NCBI GenBank assembly: GCA_032718865.1
Contig: JALUTQ010000005.1
Span: 806,001-870,000 of the forward strand
Source of the DNA: Tilletia caries
Lineage: Eukaryota; Basidiomycota; Exobasidiomycetes; Tilletiales; Tilletiaceae
Length of the DNA stretch: 64,000 nt
Direction: 5' to 3'
Under the pieces are notes generated by a model. That model saw nothing but the letters and a program-made list of their open reading frames with translations. It made no database searches and was not told the DNA's origin. Of this stretch, positions 22,536 to 34,763 are shown piece after piece. The translations under genes and the position numbers were made by a program. Positions within the stretch are counted from its first letter, which is position 1; each line of letters starts with the position of its first letter.

Positions 22536-23292
22536 ATGCGCTCCATCGGCGTCCTGCCTGTGCTTCGCCTCCTCTCCTCCCTCGTGCTCTCCTCCACCCT
22601 CGGTCTCACGGCCCTTGTTTTTCTCGTCCTGCTGAGCGCGACGGAGAGCGGCGTGCGCGCGGACAATATAACCAGCCTGCTTGGCACCTGGGCCTCGGGC
22701 GCAGGCAATGTCCGCACAGGACTCGGCTTCTTCAACCCGGTCACGAGGGAGTTCACCCTCCCTAAGACGGCCGGGATCTCTTACAGCTTTACCGACGATG
22801 GCTTCTTCGAGCAGGCGTCGATGACATACCAAGCCAATCGTGAGTTTGTTCGCTGCAGGGGATGAACGCTGATCTTCCGATTGTGTGCGCCTAACTGACC
22901 CACTCCCCTTCTAATTCGCAGCCCGCCGTCCAGCGTGCTTCAATGCAACCCTGATCTGGCAGCACGGAACCTACTCGCTCTTCTCGAACGGCTCCATCGG
23001 CCTCTACCCCTTCGCGCAAGACGGCTACGTAGCAGTGATCAACCCATGCGCAGACCCATCAAACCCGCAAATCAACTCGTACAAGTACCAGCAGTTCACC
23101 CTGATCAGCCAGTGGTACAACTACGTGGACCCGTTCCCGATGTTTCCGGACATCCAGGGCAAGTCGGCCTATGCGCTGCAGACGTTTGCGTTTGATGGGC
23201 AGAAGAATCCGTTGATGTGGTTGCTCAATCGGCCGCCTTCGATGTTGCCGACGGAACAGATCTGGTTCTCGGCTGCCTCCCAGCACGGCTGA
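22536..23292 (+). CDS. ROT1: Rot1, ER chaperone-like glycoprotein
   Basis: Rot1 is an essential ER protein in yeast, acting in protein folding, O-mannosylation support and beta-1,6-glucan synthesis. Exons 22536..22839 and 22922..23292 total 675 nt (224 residues). A long N-terminal hydrophobic segment (LGLTALVFLVLLSATESG) is a signal peptide or anchor. The Rot1 domain follows: LLGTWASGAGNVRTGLGFFN, GISYSFTDDGFFEQASMTYQ, then PACFNATLIWQHGTYSLFSN and the conserved YKYQQFTLISQWYNYVDP. N-glycosylation sequons are visible (NIT, NAT, NGS). Family members often carry a C-terminal membrane segment; I see none here, so the model may end early or a 3' intron may be missed. Confidence 0.9.
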
Positions 23293-23597
23293 TCGACAAC
23301 ATCATTACCGGCGGACGCACCCAACTGTTCTCAGCCTCGTCAGCATGGGGCGCCTACCTTCTTTGAGGGCCCCTCCAGCAGTGTACATTTCCTTCCTCTT
23401 TGGGTTTCGAGTCGACGTGGGTCCCCTTGCATTTGTTTTCGCTTTCGTTTTCCCGCTCCATCATCTGTAGATCCCTTCCTCTGCTCTGCCCAAAATGGAC
23501 AATTTCCAACAAGCCAGCATACCATTTCCTGTCCTTCGCCTCACACCTTCAGTCTCACCGAGTCGCTTGCTGGGAAGCAATCTTGCATTTCTTTTCA
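23293..23597. other. Convergent intergenic region ROT1/VMA21
   Basis: 305 bp between two stop codons; presumably both 3' UTRs. Nothing else recognised. Confidence 0.5.
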
Positions 23598-24066
23598 TCA
23601 TTGCGACTTCTTGGACTCTACTGTGCTTGTTGACGTGGACGCCGACGGTGGCTTGCGCTGGGCAGCCGTGGTTCCGTCGTCCTCGAGGAAAGCCGTCACG
23701 ACGTAGGCTACGAGCACGATGTTGACCACCAGGGCAGCGAGTCCACCAGCGTATGTCGCGTTTCCTGATAATTCCAAGAATGACGGTGAGCTTGGTGACT
23801 TGTTGGGAGCAGATTCCTCACCGACAGAAAAGGGGTATGACACACGCACCGGCAAAGATGGAGTCCTTGGTGGCGAAGAAGGCAGAGAGCGGGGCGGCAA
23901 AGATGGCGGTGGTGAAGAAGGCCAGCTTGAGGTACACACCGCTGGAACGGAGCAACGATTCAGTAATGATACCACGTAGGAAATGGGAGGAAAGGCAAGA
24001 GGCTCACCTCGCTGGGTCCTTCCCGCGTGGAGCGACGGTCGAGGGTGTCACGGCGGGGACCGACAT
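23598..24066 (-). CDS. VMA21: Vma21, V-ATPase assembly factor of the ER
   Basis: Vma21 escorts the V0 sector of the vacuolar proton pump through the ER. Exons 24008..24066, 23850..23941 and 23598..23764 total 318 nt (105 residues). Two membrane segments are clear: GVYLKLAFFTTAIFAAPLSA and ATYAGGLAALVVNIVLVAYV. The C-terminus ends KKSQ, a KKXX ER-retrieval signal as in yeast Vma21. Gly residues at both splice joins match the family. An upstream ATG near 24113 is in another frame, so 24066 is the start. Confidence 0.92.
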
Positions 24067-24397
24067 TTGGGCGCTGCTGTTGATCCGGACGACGCTGCGC
24101 TTGAAGTCGACGTCGATCCCATCTTGGCTGGACGTGGGCCCGAGCGGGCGAAGGTGGTACTGGTGTGGGAGAAAGGGTCTCAAACTGGAGTCTTACACTG
24201 AGACTGTATGGTGAGACTCGAGGAAGAACCCGGGAAGGTGGAGTCTGAGTGCGAGAAGAAAGCGGGAAGTGGGACCACCGAACAGGAAGCCAACACCCAG
24301 CTGGACCATCACCGCATCACCCTCGCTCGCACCCAGCTCCTCCTCATCGTTCCCCCCTCCCCTCCCCTCCCTCCCCCCGGAACTGCACCGCATCATC
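24067..24397. promoter_or_regulatory. Divergent promoter region VMA21/ERG20
   Basis: 331 bp between two divergent starts. A C-rich, pyrimidine-rich stretch lies just before the ERG20 ATG (about 24350-24390), a common 5' leader type for well-expressed fungal genes. Confidence 0.45.
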
Positions 24398-25946
24398 ATG
24401 TCTGCCGCCGCCGCCGCCGCCGCCTCCTCCCCGCTCGATCCGAAGCTGGTCGCAGCCGCCCAAGCCAAGGTCGACGCCCGCAAGCGGTTCGAAGCCGTGT
24501 TCCCCATGCTCGTCGAAGAGCTGACTTCTTACCTGACCGCAAACAACATGCCGGGAGACGCCATCGAGTGGTTCCGACGCAACCTCAACTACAACACCCC
24601 CGGTGGAAAACTCAACCGCGGCTTGAGTGTTGTGGACACTGTCGATATCTTGCTCACTACTGATGGGCAGGGGAGCAAGATTCGCGAGTTGACTGAGGCC
24701 GAGTACCTCAAGGCTGCTATCTTGGGTTGGCTCGTCGAGCTCGTGAGTTTTGTTCTCTTTCATTTTGGGGGGTCAGAAGTAGTGCTCACACCCAGGCTTC
24801 CTCTCTGTGCATGATGTCCGCACCCTAGCTCCAAGCCTACTTCCTCGTCGCCGACGACATGATGGACGCCAGCATCACCCGCCGCGGCCAGCCATGCTAT
24901 TACCGCGTCGAGGGAATCAACAATATCGCCATCAACGACTCCTTCATGCTCGAGGGCGCGATCTACTACCTCCTCAAGAAGCACTTCCGCTCCGAGCCGT
25001 ATTACGTCCACCTACTCGAGCTCCTCCTCGAGACCACCTTCCAGACGGAGATGGGCCAGCTGATCGATTTGATCACTGCGCCTGAGGACCACGTTGATTT
25101 GAGCAAGTTCTCGTTGGAGAAGTGAGTCGTTGTCGGAAAAACGCGCGCGAATATCTGCAACAGGGCTCAAAGTATGCGTGTTGCTCTCCCATTTACAGGC
25201 ACCACCTCATCGTCGTCTACAAGACCGCCTTCTACTCCTTCTACCTGCCCGTTGCGCTTGCCATGCGTATGGTGAGTTCCAGACGCGTTCTTCCCTCGCA
25301 GCATCGCGGTCCCTCAAAACGCGTTACTGAAGTGAAAACAATGACAATTTCTGCTCCTTGGTCAGGCTGGAATCACCGACGACGCGCAATACAAGGCTGC
25401 TCTCGACATCCTGATCCCCCTCGGAGAATACTTCCAGGTGCAGGATGACTACCTCGACTGCTACGGCACCCCGGAGATGATTGGCAAGATTGGTGAGTTT
25501 GAGGTTTCCCAGAGGGAGGGCCGGATGGACTAGGACGGAGATTCCGAGCGGCCCCCAGCTACCCGCCTGCTTGTGCTGGAGTAGCCCACTGACCCTCCCC
25601 CCTCCTCCCTCGTCGCGAATCAGGCACGGACATCCTAGACAACAAATGCAGCTGGAACATCAACCACGCCCTCGCCCAAGCCACCCCGGACCAACGCGCT
25701 GTCCTGGACGCGAACTACGGCCGCAAAGACGCGACCTCCGAAGGGCGCGTCAAGGAAGTCTACAATGCGCCCAATGTCGACGTCGCGGGAGCGTTCCAGA
25801 AGTACGAGGCGGAGAGCTATGAGCGGTTGAATGCGCTGATTGACGCGTTGCCGGAGGGGCAAGGGGCCAATGCGGACGGGACGGGCGGGATCAAGCGGGA
25901 GGTGTTCCGCAGCTTCTTGTCGAAGGTGTACAAGCGGTCAAAGTGA
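24398..25946 (+). CDS. ERG20: Farnesyl diphosphate synthase
   Basis: It condenses IPP with DMAPP and GPP to give FPP for sterols, quinones and prenylated proteins. Exons 24398..24742, 24829..25121, 25199..25271, 25366..25492 and 25624..25946 total 1,161 nt (386 residues). The first Asp-rich motif DDMMD is at 124-128, preceded by [10 protein letters not shown]; the second, DDYLD, is at 264-268. Other family blocks are [46 protein letters not shown] and the basic C-terminus VYKRSK. A short Ala-rich N-terminus precedes the domain. The frame extends further upstream with another ATG at 24269, but family homology starts after 24398. Confidence 0.96.
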
Positions 25947-26303
25947 TTCTCACTGTCCGTTTCAACAATCTGGTCTTTCTCCATCTTCGCACTTCCTTTC
26001 GGTTTCAGGCCCCTTTCCCAACCAGCCGCGCGCGGACGCTTCAGCCGCCTCTCTGCCCCCCTTCCGGACGGGAACGCAATCAGCCCCCGCGCTCTTTACA
26101 CGATACCTTTCTTCCGAACACTCTTTCATTCGAACAATTGCTCCCACGTCTCCTCCAGGTACCAGATATAAGGATCCTCCCCTCCCCGCAGGCCGCAAGT
26201 CCCCGTATCCTCAGTATTACACTACGGAAATAGATGACGAAATCAAGACACATCAAGTCAAGTCGAGACTTGTGCGAGGAAACGCTGGTTTTTTCTCATT
26301 CTG
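25947..26303. other. Convergent intergenic region ERG20/CSN12
   Basis: 357 bp between two stops, presumably overlapping 3' UTRs. Nothing else recognised. Confidence 0.5.
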
Positions 26304-28564
26304 CTATTGGTATACAGCGCGCATATTCACAAAGCCGAGTTGGTCGTTTCGTTGGAGGATCAGAAGGCCTTTGTCTGGGTGGATATAACCTTTCAGGTAG
26401 CCCTGTGCCAGAGGGAAGACCGGGGGAAGGGGGTCAGGGTACTGGTTCAGCGAGCTCAACGACAAGGCTGTGAAGGTTAGGCCCACACTCGGACCACTCA
26501 CCTGATCGATCAAGGAAATGGTGATACATTCCACGTCCGCCTCGTCGATGCGCTCGTCCTGCCATGCCAGCCGTGCGGTGGCAGCGATCAGGGAGAGCTT
26601 GATGTTCGGAGGAGCCGTACTTGGTGGAAGATAGGATCGACTCAAGATCAACCTGAAACGGCAAACGACGACGATTCGGTCAGAGGAATGAAGGGGGTAT
26701 CCACAGGGGAGGGATGAGCCATTCGTAAAGCCCGCATGAGAGCGTGGAAGGCAGAAGTAGTTTTGCACTCACGAGCGTCGCACTAAATTCCTCCACAGCC
26801 CAATCTGGAGTTTCTCCCTCAGAATCAAGTACGTGCCCAGCCTGCGATGCCACTCCCTCCACACATCCAGAGCGTCGAGCGCCGCTTGTGCCGCCCCGCG
26901 TCGGAAAGCCTCAACGACGCCGAGGAATTGCCGGTCAAGGTCGAAGGCGTGCAGTAGGGAGGGTTGGGGGAGACGGCCGAGGGGGATCGCGGCTGTTAGG
27001 AGGTAGATGAGAATCATTCTGTTGTGGATGAGAGAGAGAGTTCGGGGACGTGTCAACGTCATCAATTTCCTGGTGCCTGCCTGTTGAGGGATCAAGCGCC
27101 AGCTGCGGCGAAGGGACACTCATGTCCGATGTTTCTCACCGTTTGTTCCGCGGTTGTGCGTCCGTGCAGTTCTGAAATGCCCAGGACAACTCCGCTTCCG
27201 CCTATATTGGGACGCAAACAAGGGTTATCAAGTCCATGAAGAGATCCAGGAACATGGGGTCAGAATTGTGAACAACAGCTGTGAAGGATTCAAAAAAGAA
27301 AGCTGGGTTTGCAAGAGCCCTCACTCACCGCACGTAATCTATGCTGATGAAGCCGCATTCGACCGAGGTAGTATCGGTATGTGACCAGATCCGCACGCGT
27401 GTACCCACTCTGAGCCAGCTCGTCGAGCTCGGCAGCGGACAGAGCCGCCGTATTCGACGCAGCAGCAGCAGCAGCCCCTCGCTTCCGTATTGCCTTCCCT
27501 CCCGCGCCACCACTCAAAGCATCCTGCGCAGCCTGCCGATTGATCTTGATCGCATTCTCAACCGAGCTCAAGACCGTCTCGCACAGCCGGACGTTGTTCA
27601 GCTTGAAGTAGGCCCGAAAACTCTGGTTGGCGAGGAACATGACCGTTGGCCTTTTCGTGCCCTGTCCGTTCGGCGGGGCCGGTGTGCGGTCGTTCCCCGC
27701 CAGTCCCGCCGACTTGCTCAGGCGGGAGGCGGAGTCGGTTGCATTTCGTTGCTTGGGGTCTTGTAAGTATGTGTCGCTCTGTGACAGACAAAACGAAGGT
27801 TCCCCTATCAGATCCGATTCTTTTTGCTCGCTCTGGGCGGGGGACCTTGGAACCGCCCTTTTCCTCACCTTGATCGCGAGCCCGACCAGCGCCTCGCTTA
27901 GCCACCGCAGCGTAGGGATGAACCAGAACGACTCTGGCATGCCGAAGACGAGGTGAGCTCGACTGGCAAAATACGAGAGGCATGGTCAGCCGGGCGCTTT
28001 TCGGAAACGTACCCCTTCAATACCAACTCACCTGTACACCTGTGACCACGCCTCGTACGCCGCGCGCACATCCCAACGCACCGCTGCCCCTCCTCCTCCT
28101 CCTGCCCCGCCGTTCCCGTTTACTGCGGCCAACGTACTGATCAGTGTCGTCACATCGGGATGAACAGCTGCGTAGGCGAGCAGCTCGGCAACGAAGGCTG
28201 CGAATCGCGAGAGGTCCAGGCTTCCGGACGCGCCGGGGAGGGATGCAGGCAGGGCGCGACTGACATCGGCTAGGACGTCGTCTGCTGTAGACACCTGCTG
28301 TCTCCAAAATGGCAAGTGAAAAGTCATTCAGTTCTTCCTTCCCCGAGCTCCAGCTCCAGACTTGTCCCTCTGCGGGTAGGAAGAACATACCCCTACAAGC
28401 TCGGCCTGGATGAGCGCATGCTGCTGCTGGCTCAGGCTGAATATGGCCGCGAGCGAGTGCGCGCCTTCGATTGCTGGTACTGACGTTCCTCCCCCCACTG
28501 TGGCTGCCTCGAGGGAAGCCCGGAGCGAGCTGAGGAAGGAGCGCGTCGTTGGTCCGAGCGCCAT
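26304..28564 (-). CDS. CSN12: PCI-domain protein of the CSN12/PCID2/Thp1 family
   Basis: The family includes yeast Csn12 (COP9 signalosome-associated) and Thp1/PCID2 (TREX-2 mRNA export). Eight exons: 28391..28564, 28032..28297, 27869..27962, 27329..27778, 27140..27201, 26773..27018, 26502..26652 and 26304..26402; they total 1,542 nt (513 residues). Diagnostic stretches are MFLANQSFRAYFKLNNVRLC, RYYLGRMRLHQHRLR, AELSWAFQNC, ILIYLLTAAIPLGRLP, then the PCI and winged-helix part RLGTYLILREKLQIGLWRNL, DEADVECITISLIDQ and GYLKGYIHPDKGLLILQRND. I took the ATG at 28564 (MALGPTTRSF). CSN12 and PCID2 homologues are hard to tell apart by eye. Confidence 0.9.
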
Positions 28565-29531
28565 CTGGATCGGTTCGGGCGACGATGCTCTGCTCTGCGC
28601 TGTCGAGGTTTCCTTCCCCTCTCGCTTCACTCTGATCGCGAGCCTGCCTTTCCTTTGCCTTCCTGTTGCGCTGCTTGCCGTCGCGCTGTGGTTGGTGTTG
28701 CTGTCATGAAGCAAGACCTTCCACAGCCAACTACTTCAGTCAGTTCTTCCAAACGCGCGACACGAAACGCGAACGCGGACCCTCCCCTCGCGACGATGAT
28801 GAGTACGAGTACAAGTAGTGTCAAAATTTGCAAAGCTTGGGGGACGGTTACAAGGGAGCCAGATGATATGGATGGGAGGGAAGGCGGAGCGAACTGGGGG
28901 AAGCTGCGAGAATTCAGAAAAGCCGGAAATCGAAAGACGAGAAGCGGAAGTGCGGGCTCCGGAAATTGAGAGAGAGTGTGTGTGATACAGGCGAAGAGAG
29001 GACCCCGTCGTGCCTGCCGGGGCAATCTCCATCGTCGATGGCGAGCGTGGCGTGGGACGAAGGAAGAGTGGGGCCGTAGGAGCTGGCATGTGAAGTATGC
29101 CGAAGCCGAAGTCGCTCCTGAAGCCGAAACGATACGGGTTCCTCGTCCAAGATGTGCGAAAGTCGAATGCACCGGAAAAGAAAGGCGTAACGCGAGGCTC
29201 GAGTTTCCATGGAAAGAGCGGACGGGGGACACTTGATGGGGAGAGAAGCCCCCCTGCGCAGAAGAGGGCGCGCGTCTATGATTTGTCGTAACTGTGTTGA
29301 GATTTGCGAAACTTGGTGCGAGAACGGTCCGGATCGAGGTTAAGGCGAGAGAACTGAAGGAACGAAAGTGCGCGTCCTTGGCTGGATTCACGCGCGCGCA
29401 GAGGAAGCCTGCTGGTGGTATATGATGCCGACAGGGCTTGCTTGCCGTGTTTCGAAGCAGGCCCACAAGGGAGCGGCTGGACGAATGACTGACCTTGGGT
29501 CTGAAAAGGGGGCTGGTTGGTAGCAGCACAG
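28565..29531. other. Intergenic region upstream of the PCI-protein gene
   Basis: 967 bp between a minus-strand start (28564) and a minus-strand stop (29532). It holds the PCI-gene promoter and the hydrolase 3' UTR. A long minus-strand frame crosses it but looks like chance low-complexity sequence. No RNA gene recognised. Confidence 0.4.
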
Positions 29532-32500
29532 CTACCACCAGACCTCGGCCTTCGGCTTCTTGCGCCCGTCCGGTCCCGCTTCCTCGCTGGAAGCCACCGA
29601 ACCCTGACTCTGACGATGTTGTTGAAGATAGATCGTGCGCAAACTTGGACCGGGCTGGGTCGCAGGGGGCGAAAATGCTTCCTCAGGCCCCTCGGACGCG
29701 GGATCCGCACCATCCTCCCCCTCTTCCTCATCATCTCCGCCCACCTCTCCCTGCTCCGACGTCACCCCTTGAAGAGAGTTTCCAGCCTCCATCGCAGCGG
29801 ACGATTGAAAATAGCCCACCTCACCCGCAGTGACCGTGCCATACGTCGGCACAGGCGCGATCCCGCTTCCGAACATGAACGGAGACACCTGTCTCGCAAT
29901 CGAAGGCGAAGTCGCACCCAACGAGGAAACCCAGTCGACTTCACCTGCCCCACCGCCGCCGCCGCCGCTCGTCACGCTAGCAGAGAGCACACTACCTTCC
30001 TCCATGATGTCCGACAGGCCCTCCGGCTCGCGATTAGGCTCTGTTGTATAGTGCGAGAAGCCGAAGAAGCCCAGATCGGCGGGAACAGGGACCGGTATTT
30101 GGATCGGAAGGGCGGAAAGCGAATGTGAGAAACGCGCAGCGGCCGCGGCAGCATTACTGACTGCTGGTGAGGTCGGGTAGGAGTCTGGCGAGAGGGCTCC
30201 TTCGGACACCTCTTCGATCTGCTCAGACGCGAGGTGGTCAGAACATACTGCGCATGGCACATCGCACATCGAGTCTGCTCAAAAAGAAACTCACATCCTC
30301 CAGACCACGCGAACGACCTTCCTCCTCCTCTTCCTCCTCGTCGAAGTCGCTCTGTTCCATCCCACTACTCTCCTCTTCCTCTTCTTCCTCTTCTTCAAAA
30401 TACTGCTCCGACTCTTCCTGCTGCTGTTGCTGTTCCTGCTGTTGTTGTTGCTGTCGTAATTGCTGATGTTGCTGTTGTTGTTGTTGCTGTTGCTGTAGCA
30501 GCTGCTGCTGCTGCTGCTGCCGTTGTTGTTGCTCCTGTGCCTCCCTCTGACGCGCCGCTTCTTCCACATAACACACCGCAGGCTGGTACGTATGCCCGCT
30601 ATACGCCAACGTCGAAGAAGGATACGACCTCGCCGCTGCGGCAGACGACGGACCCGACGCCGTAGAATACGCAGGTGCGTAAGGATAGGACGCATACCCC
30701 GACGGAGTCCCCTGGTGCACCTGTGCCTGCGTCTGCGTCGGGGCTTGAGCCTGGACAGCTCCGGGACGTGACATGCCACCGCTATTCCTCGTCGTCGTCG
30801 TGGCGGCGACATCACTCATCATCGGCGGCGGCAACGGTCCCAACCCAAGCCCAACACTACTATCCAACTCCAAAGTATGCACACCACCAAGCGCCGTCAC
30901 CCGTCCCTCAGGACTACTACTACCCTCCGAACTCCCCTCCCCTTCCTCTTCCTCCTCCCCCTCCGTCATCACATCACTCATCGACTCGCCCGGCCGGGAG
31001 CGCGAGCGCGCGGACGGAGGCCGCGCATGGAACGCCTGCTGCTGATGATGGTAAAAATCCGACTCGCGCTGCTGCTGATGGCTGCTGATCCGTTCCGAGG
31101 TACGCATACCCGCAGGCGCATCTGAGCCGCCATACCATTCCTCGCCCGTCTCCTCGCCATAGGGCGCAGCGTCCGACGGCATCGATCCCGCACTGGACGA
31201 GAAGGAACCGGGCGTGCTGTCATAGGACTCGCCACCCCCGGGCCCAAAGTCCTCCGCTTTGGCTTCCAGGTCGGACTTCTTTTCCTTCTCCGCGACGGCC
31301 GCTTGTAGGAGCGCCAGAGGTTCTTGAGCGATGAATCGCGCCAGGAGCTCGAGACCTTTCTCTCTCTCGTTCTCCGTTCCAGCCAGATACCTGATTGAAA
31401 AAGGACTCTCCACAAGGTCAGCCTAGCCCCTCGAAAGGAATGAGAGCAAGGGGGGAACTCACATGGAGACGAACGGCCATGCGTGCACTCCGCCAGGCCC
31501 ATGCTCAACAGCGACACGCAGCCAATCCGCACTCGCAGCGACATGTCCCTTCTCCGTCTCCGCCTCACTCAACACCTCCGCCTCATCATCATCATCATCA
31601 TCATCCAACGCACTCCCTTCCTCGCCCTTCTCCACCGCCTTATCGCCTCCAGAAGGCCCCGACACCCCAGCCCGGATCCGACGAACCCACGCCTCAATGT
31701 CCGACGCAAGCCGCTCCCGCTCGCCCCAGGTAACCAACATGCCGCGCTCCAAGTGGATCGAGGACCAGTCGGCAGTAGCAGGACTGATCAGCGGGCTCGT
31801 GTCCAACAGACGCGCGGCCTCCTCCGGCGTGCGCGAGCGACCACCCGAGGCGGGCATCGTCGAAGCTTGCTCGGAAGCGGTGGGTACGTCTGCGTCGGTG
31901 AAGGGCACGAACAGATCAGACGTACCAGGCACCGTCTCCGTCCGTCGTTCCTGCGCCGGGAAGAGTGGTGCAAGTCCATGTGTCGCTCTCGGCCCAACAA
32001 GACCACCACCACCTTGCGCCGTCGTCGACACAACAGCACTGCTCACACCAGGAACGACCGCCCCCGAGCCATCCTGCGCCGGCCCAACGCCCGCTCCGAA
32101 CCCAAGCAAAGGCTCATCCAACATCTCCTTCAGCGCAAGCGTCATCCGCCTCGGCACCCTCGCAAACGCACCCACAGCAGCGGGCGTCGAATCGCCCAAC
32201 ATCTCCAACGCCTGACGGGTCCAGGACAGGTTCCGGGACAAACGCGAACCCGGGCCGCTGCTGCTGGTATCGTCCGCCTCGCGAGCTTCGGTGTCGCCCC
32301 GTGCCCTTTTTGCCGGGCGAGCGGCGTCTTCTTCAATCTTCTCGAGGGCGGCTCCCACGATGCCGCAGACGTGGGATATCCAGCCGATGGGGCCGCGCAC
32401 GCGACGAGGCACTTCCATCACGCCTGTATATACCTGTGCGAAGTGGAGAAGGGTCTCGGGGAGGACGTAATCCCATTCGAAACCGGAGATCGCGTCCCGC

Positions 32501-34452
32501 AGCTTGGCGTCCGACGCCGAGGGCGGCTGTGCTGAGGAGTCCTCGGATGGCAGATCAGGAAATGGAGGCTGCTCGCCGCGCAGCTTCGCAAAGGTGATGG
32601 CCTTCCGGGGCCGCAAGTCTGCCCAGGGACTGATGAGCACCGCCTGGCCGGGCATGGGCAACTCGCTCCAATTTCTCTCCGCCCACAGGTCGACCCCCGG
32701 CTCGCTCGCTGCGCTGACGATATCGCTCCCACCGTTCAGACAGAGCAATATGCCCATCGCCAAATTCGCACCAGCGCTATCTCCAGCAATGGTGATACTC
32801 TCCGCCGGGATGCCCTCGACCTCGATTAGATGCGCATAACAGCGCAGACACTGGAGGAGCGGGGCGGGGAAACGAGCGGTGGGAGCAGGTGCAAGGTCAT
32901 ATTCGACCGCTATGCAGCGAGCGGATGCAGCTTGTTCGAGGATGCAGATCTTGCCGAGGGTGCGGATGAGGGCTTCGGCGTAGAAGGCGACGGAGCCGAG
33001 GGAGAAACCGCCGCCGTGGAGATAGAGGATCGTCGTGGGTGCTCGTTCAGACGCCCCTGGGGGTCGGTTTGGATCTGGCTTCTCGCGTTCGCGTCGGACT
33101 TGGGGCGGGACGTGGGCGTCGGTGCCGATCCAGAACGCTCGGAAGGCAGGTGCGGGAATGGAAGTGCGGGTAAATGAGGGCGCTGTCGGTGCTGCCCCTT
33201 CCTCATCGTCATCGGTTGCCGTGTCTATAGACCACCGATCGGCGGTGGGAAGATCCGATGAGCGTGCAGATCGGCGCGAGTGTGTCTCGGCACCGAATTC
33301 TCGTACGAGGCCTGCCGCTCCGCCTCCTGTGCGCCATCGAACCAAGGGCCCTATGGTATCCTCTGCGAAGAGAACGCGAGGGATTAGATGTGGGAAATTG
33401 GAGCAGGCAAATCGTGTGAGAAGGATGATCAGATGGTGGAAAGGTGAGAGCTGGTCGTGGGTGGGAGACTTTTCTTGCCGGGATGCTTCGTTCTGTCCAA
33501 GTCCTTCCTGTTGTTGTTGTTGTTGCTGCTGCTGTTCGGCAAAGGACGAGAAGGCGAAAGATGATTGAGGCAAAGGAACGGGAGGTTCTGTGGAAGATGG
33601 GAAAGGAGAGAGGATATTTGACGGCATGACTGTAGATGCTGAGGAGGTGGATGACGCCAGATCTCCATATTGAGTCCGATGTGTGCGCGCGATTGGGGTG
33701 TTAGAGCGGTCTGGCAACGGGCTTTCCGCCTTGGGTATAGGAATCGGCGCACTTGAGGACGCGGGCTGCCTGAAGGGGGCAGCCGCAGAAATGGAAGAAG
33801 ATGAACGCGGCTCGGCGGGTGGAGACTGGCGTGGTTGGTGGGTGCGTATTGAATATACAGTTGCACTCAGACTCCAGCGATGCCAGAACTCTTTGGGGAG
33901 GGCGACGATGGCCCAGGCGAGTCCTTTGAGAATGACATCTGCTAGTTCAGCGAGACCGAGGGTGCGGACGAGGTTGAGGGCGTAGAAGAAGGCGACGACG
34001 ACCAAGTCTGAGAAGTAGAGGCCGCCGAGGAGAGGGCGTTCTGAGTAGGAGTCAGCATGTTCGCGTCTTCTGCTGGGTGACTGTGAGCGACTTGCTGCCC
34101 TCTTTGTGAGGTCTCGCCCGGTGAGATCGGAAGCTGCTGTGTGGATATGAGAATGTGCTGATGATCCTGAGGCAAGGAGGTGAAGCTGGAGCTGTCCTGA
34201 GTATGTATTCTGTGCGTGGGTGAGGTTTGTGCTGTTCCTGCGTGCGAGCTGTCCCCTGCTGCGGGTGTTGGGTATCTGCGGGCGGCGTGATGGTATGGGC
34301 GTTCCTGAGGATGAAGATGAGTATGAGTATGAGGCTGGACTGCTGGGCCTGTGTGATGCGAAGCCGAGTGCAGCTGTGATGACGGGAGCGATGTTGAAGG
34401 GGGACGAGGCTGGGTGTGTTCGGTCTGCTGGGTTAGAAGACGAGGCTGTCAT
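29532..34452 (-). CDS. Large membrane-associated alpha/beta hydrolase (HSL/esterase type) with long disordered tail
   Basis: A predicted esterase or lipase of the hormone-sensitive-lipase-like fold; the substrate is unknown. Exons 31463..34452, 30295..31390 and 29532..30218 total 4,773 nt (1,590 residues). A Ser-rich N-terminus is followed by hydrophobic segments (LYFSDLVVVAFFYALNLVRT and a second near 185). The core has the oxyanion motif LYLHGGGFSLGSVAFY (about 475-490), the nucleophile elbow TIAGDSAGANLAMG (about 553-566), and late in exon 1 the expected acid and His regions (MLVTWGERERLASDIE; GGVHAWPF near 990). Roughly 300 low-complexity residues separate elbow and His, and about 570 more follow, with a long Gln run, Glu/Asp runs and a final KPKAEVWW. 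Start: first ATG of the frame, 34452. Confidence 0.85.
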
Positions 34453-34763
34453 GGCTGGCTGGCTGAGAGATGATCCAGGGTGAGTGCGAGGTCGAGGTCG
34501 AGATGGACGCTGTGGTGGTGGTGGTCGTGGTCGTCTCGCTGAAGCTGATCCAAGCTCGTGCGATGATTTCGTGTGTTTCAGCTTCAGCTTCAGCTTCAGC
34601 TTCAGCTTCAAGCTGCGTTCCGCGCATCACTGTGAGAGCAGCGTGGGAAAGTGGAGGCCACAATGTGGAGGTCATCCATTCTACCACCTTCCCGAGTCCC
34701 CCGACCTTCCAACGCTTCTCGACATCCAGCCCCTCCATCTTGCGCAGCTCGCACTCCCGCACA
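34453..34763. promoter_or_regulatory. Divergent promoter region hydrolase/SMD2, with CTTCAG repeats
   Basis: 311 bp between divergent starts. Five to six tandem CTTCAG hexamers lie at about 34577-34612, and a GTGGTGGTGGTCGTGG-like tract at about 34510-34535. Confidence 0.5.

Noticed and set aside
28627..29538. 303-codon minus-strand frame
   Set aside because: Falls in the PCI-gene upstream region; low-complexity Ser/Arg/Phe mixture without domain.
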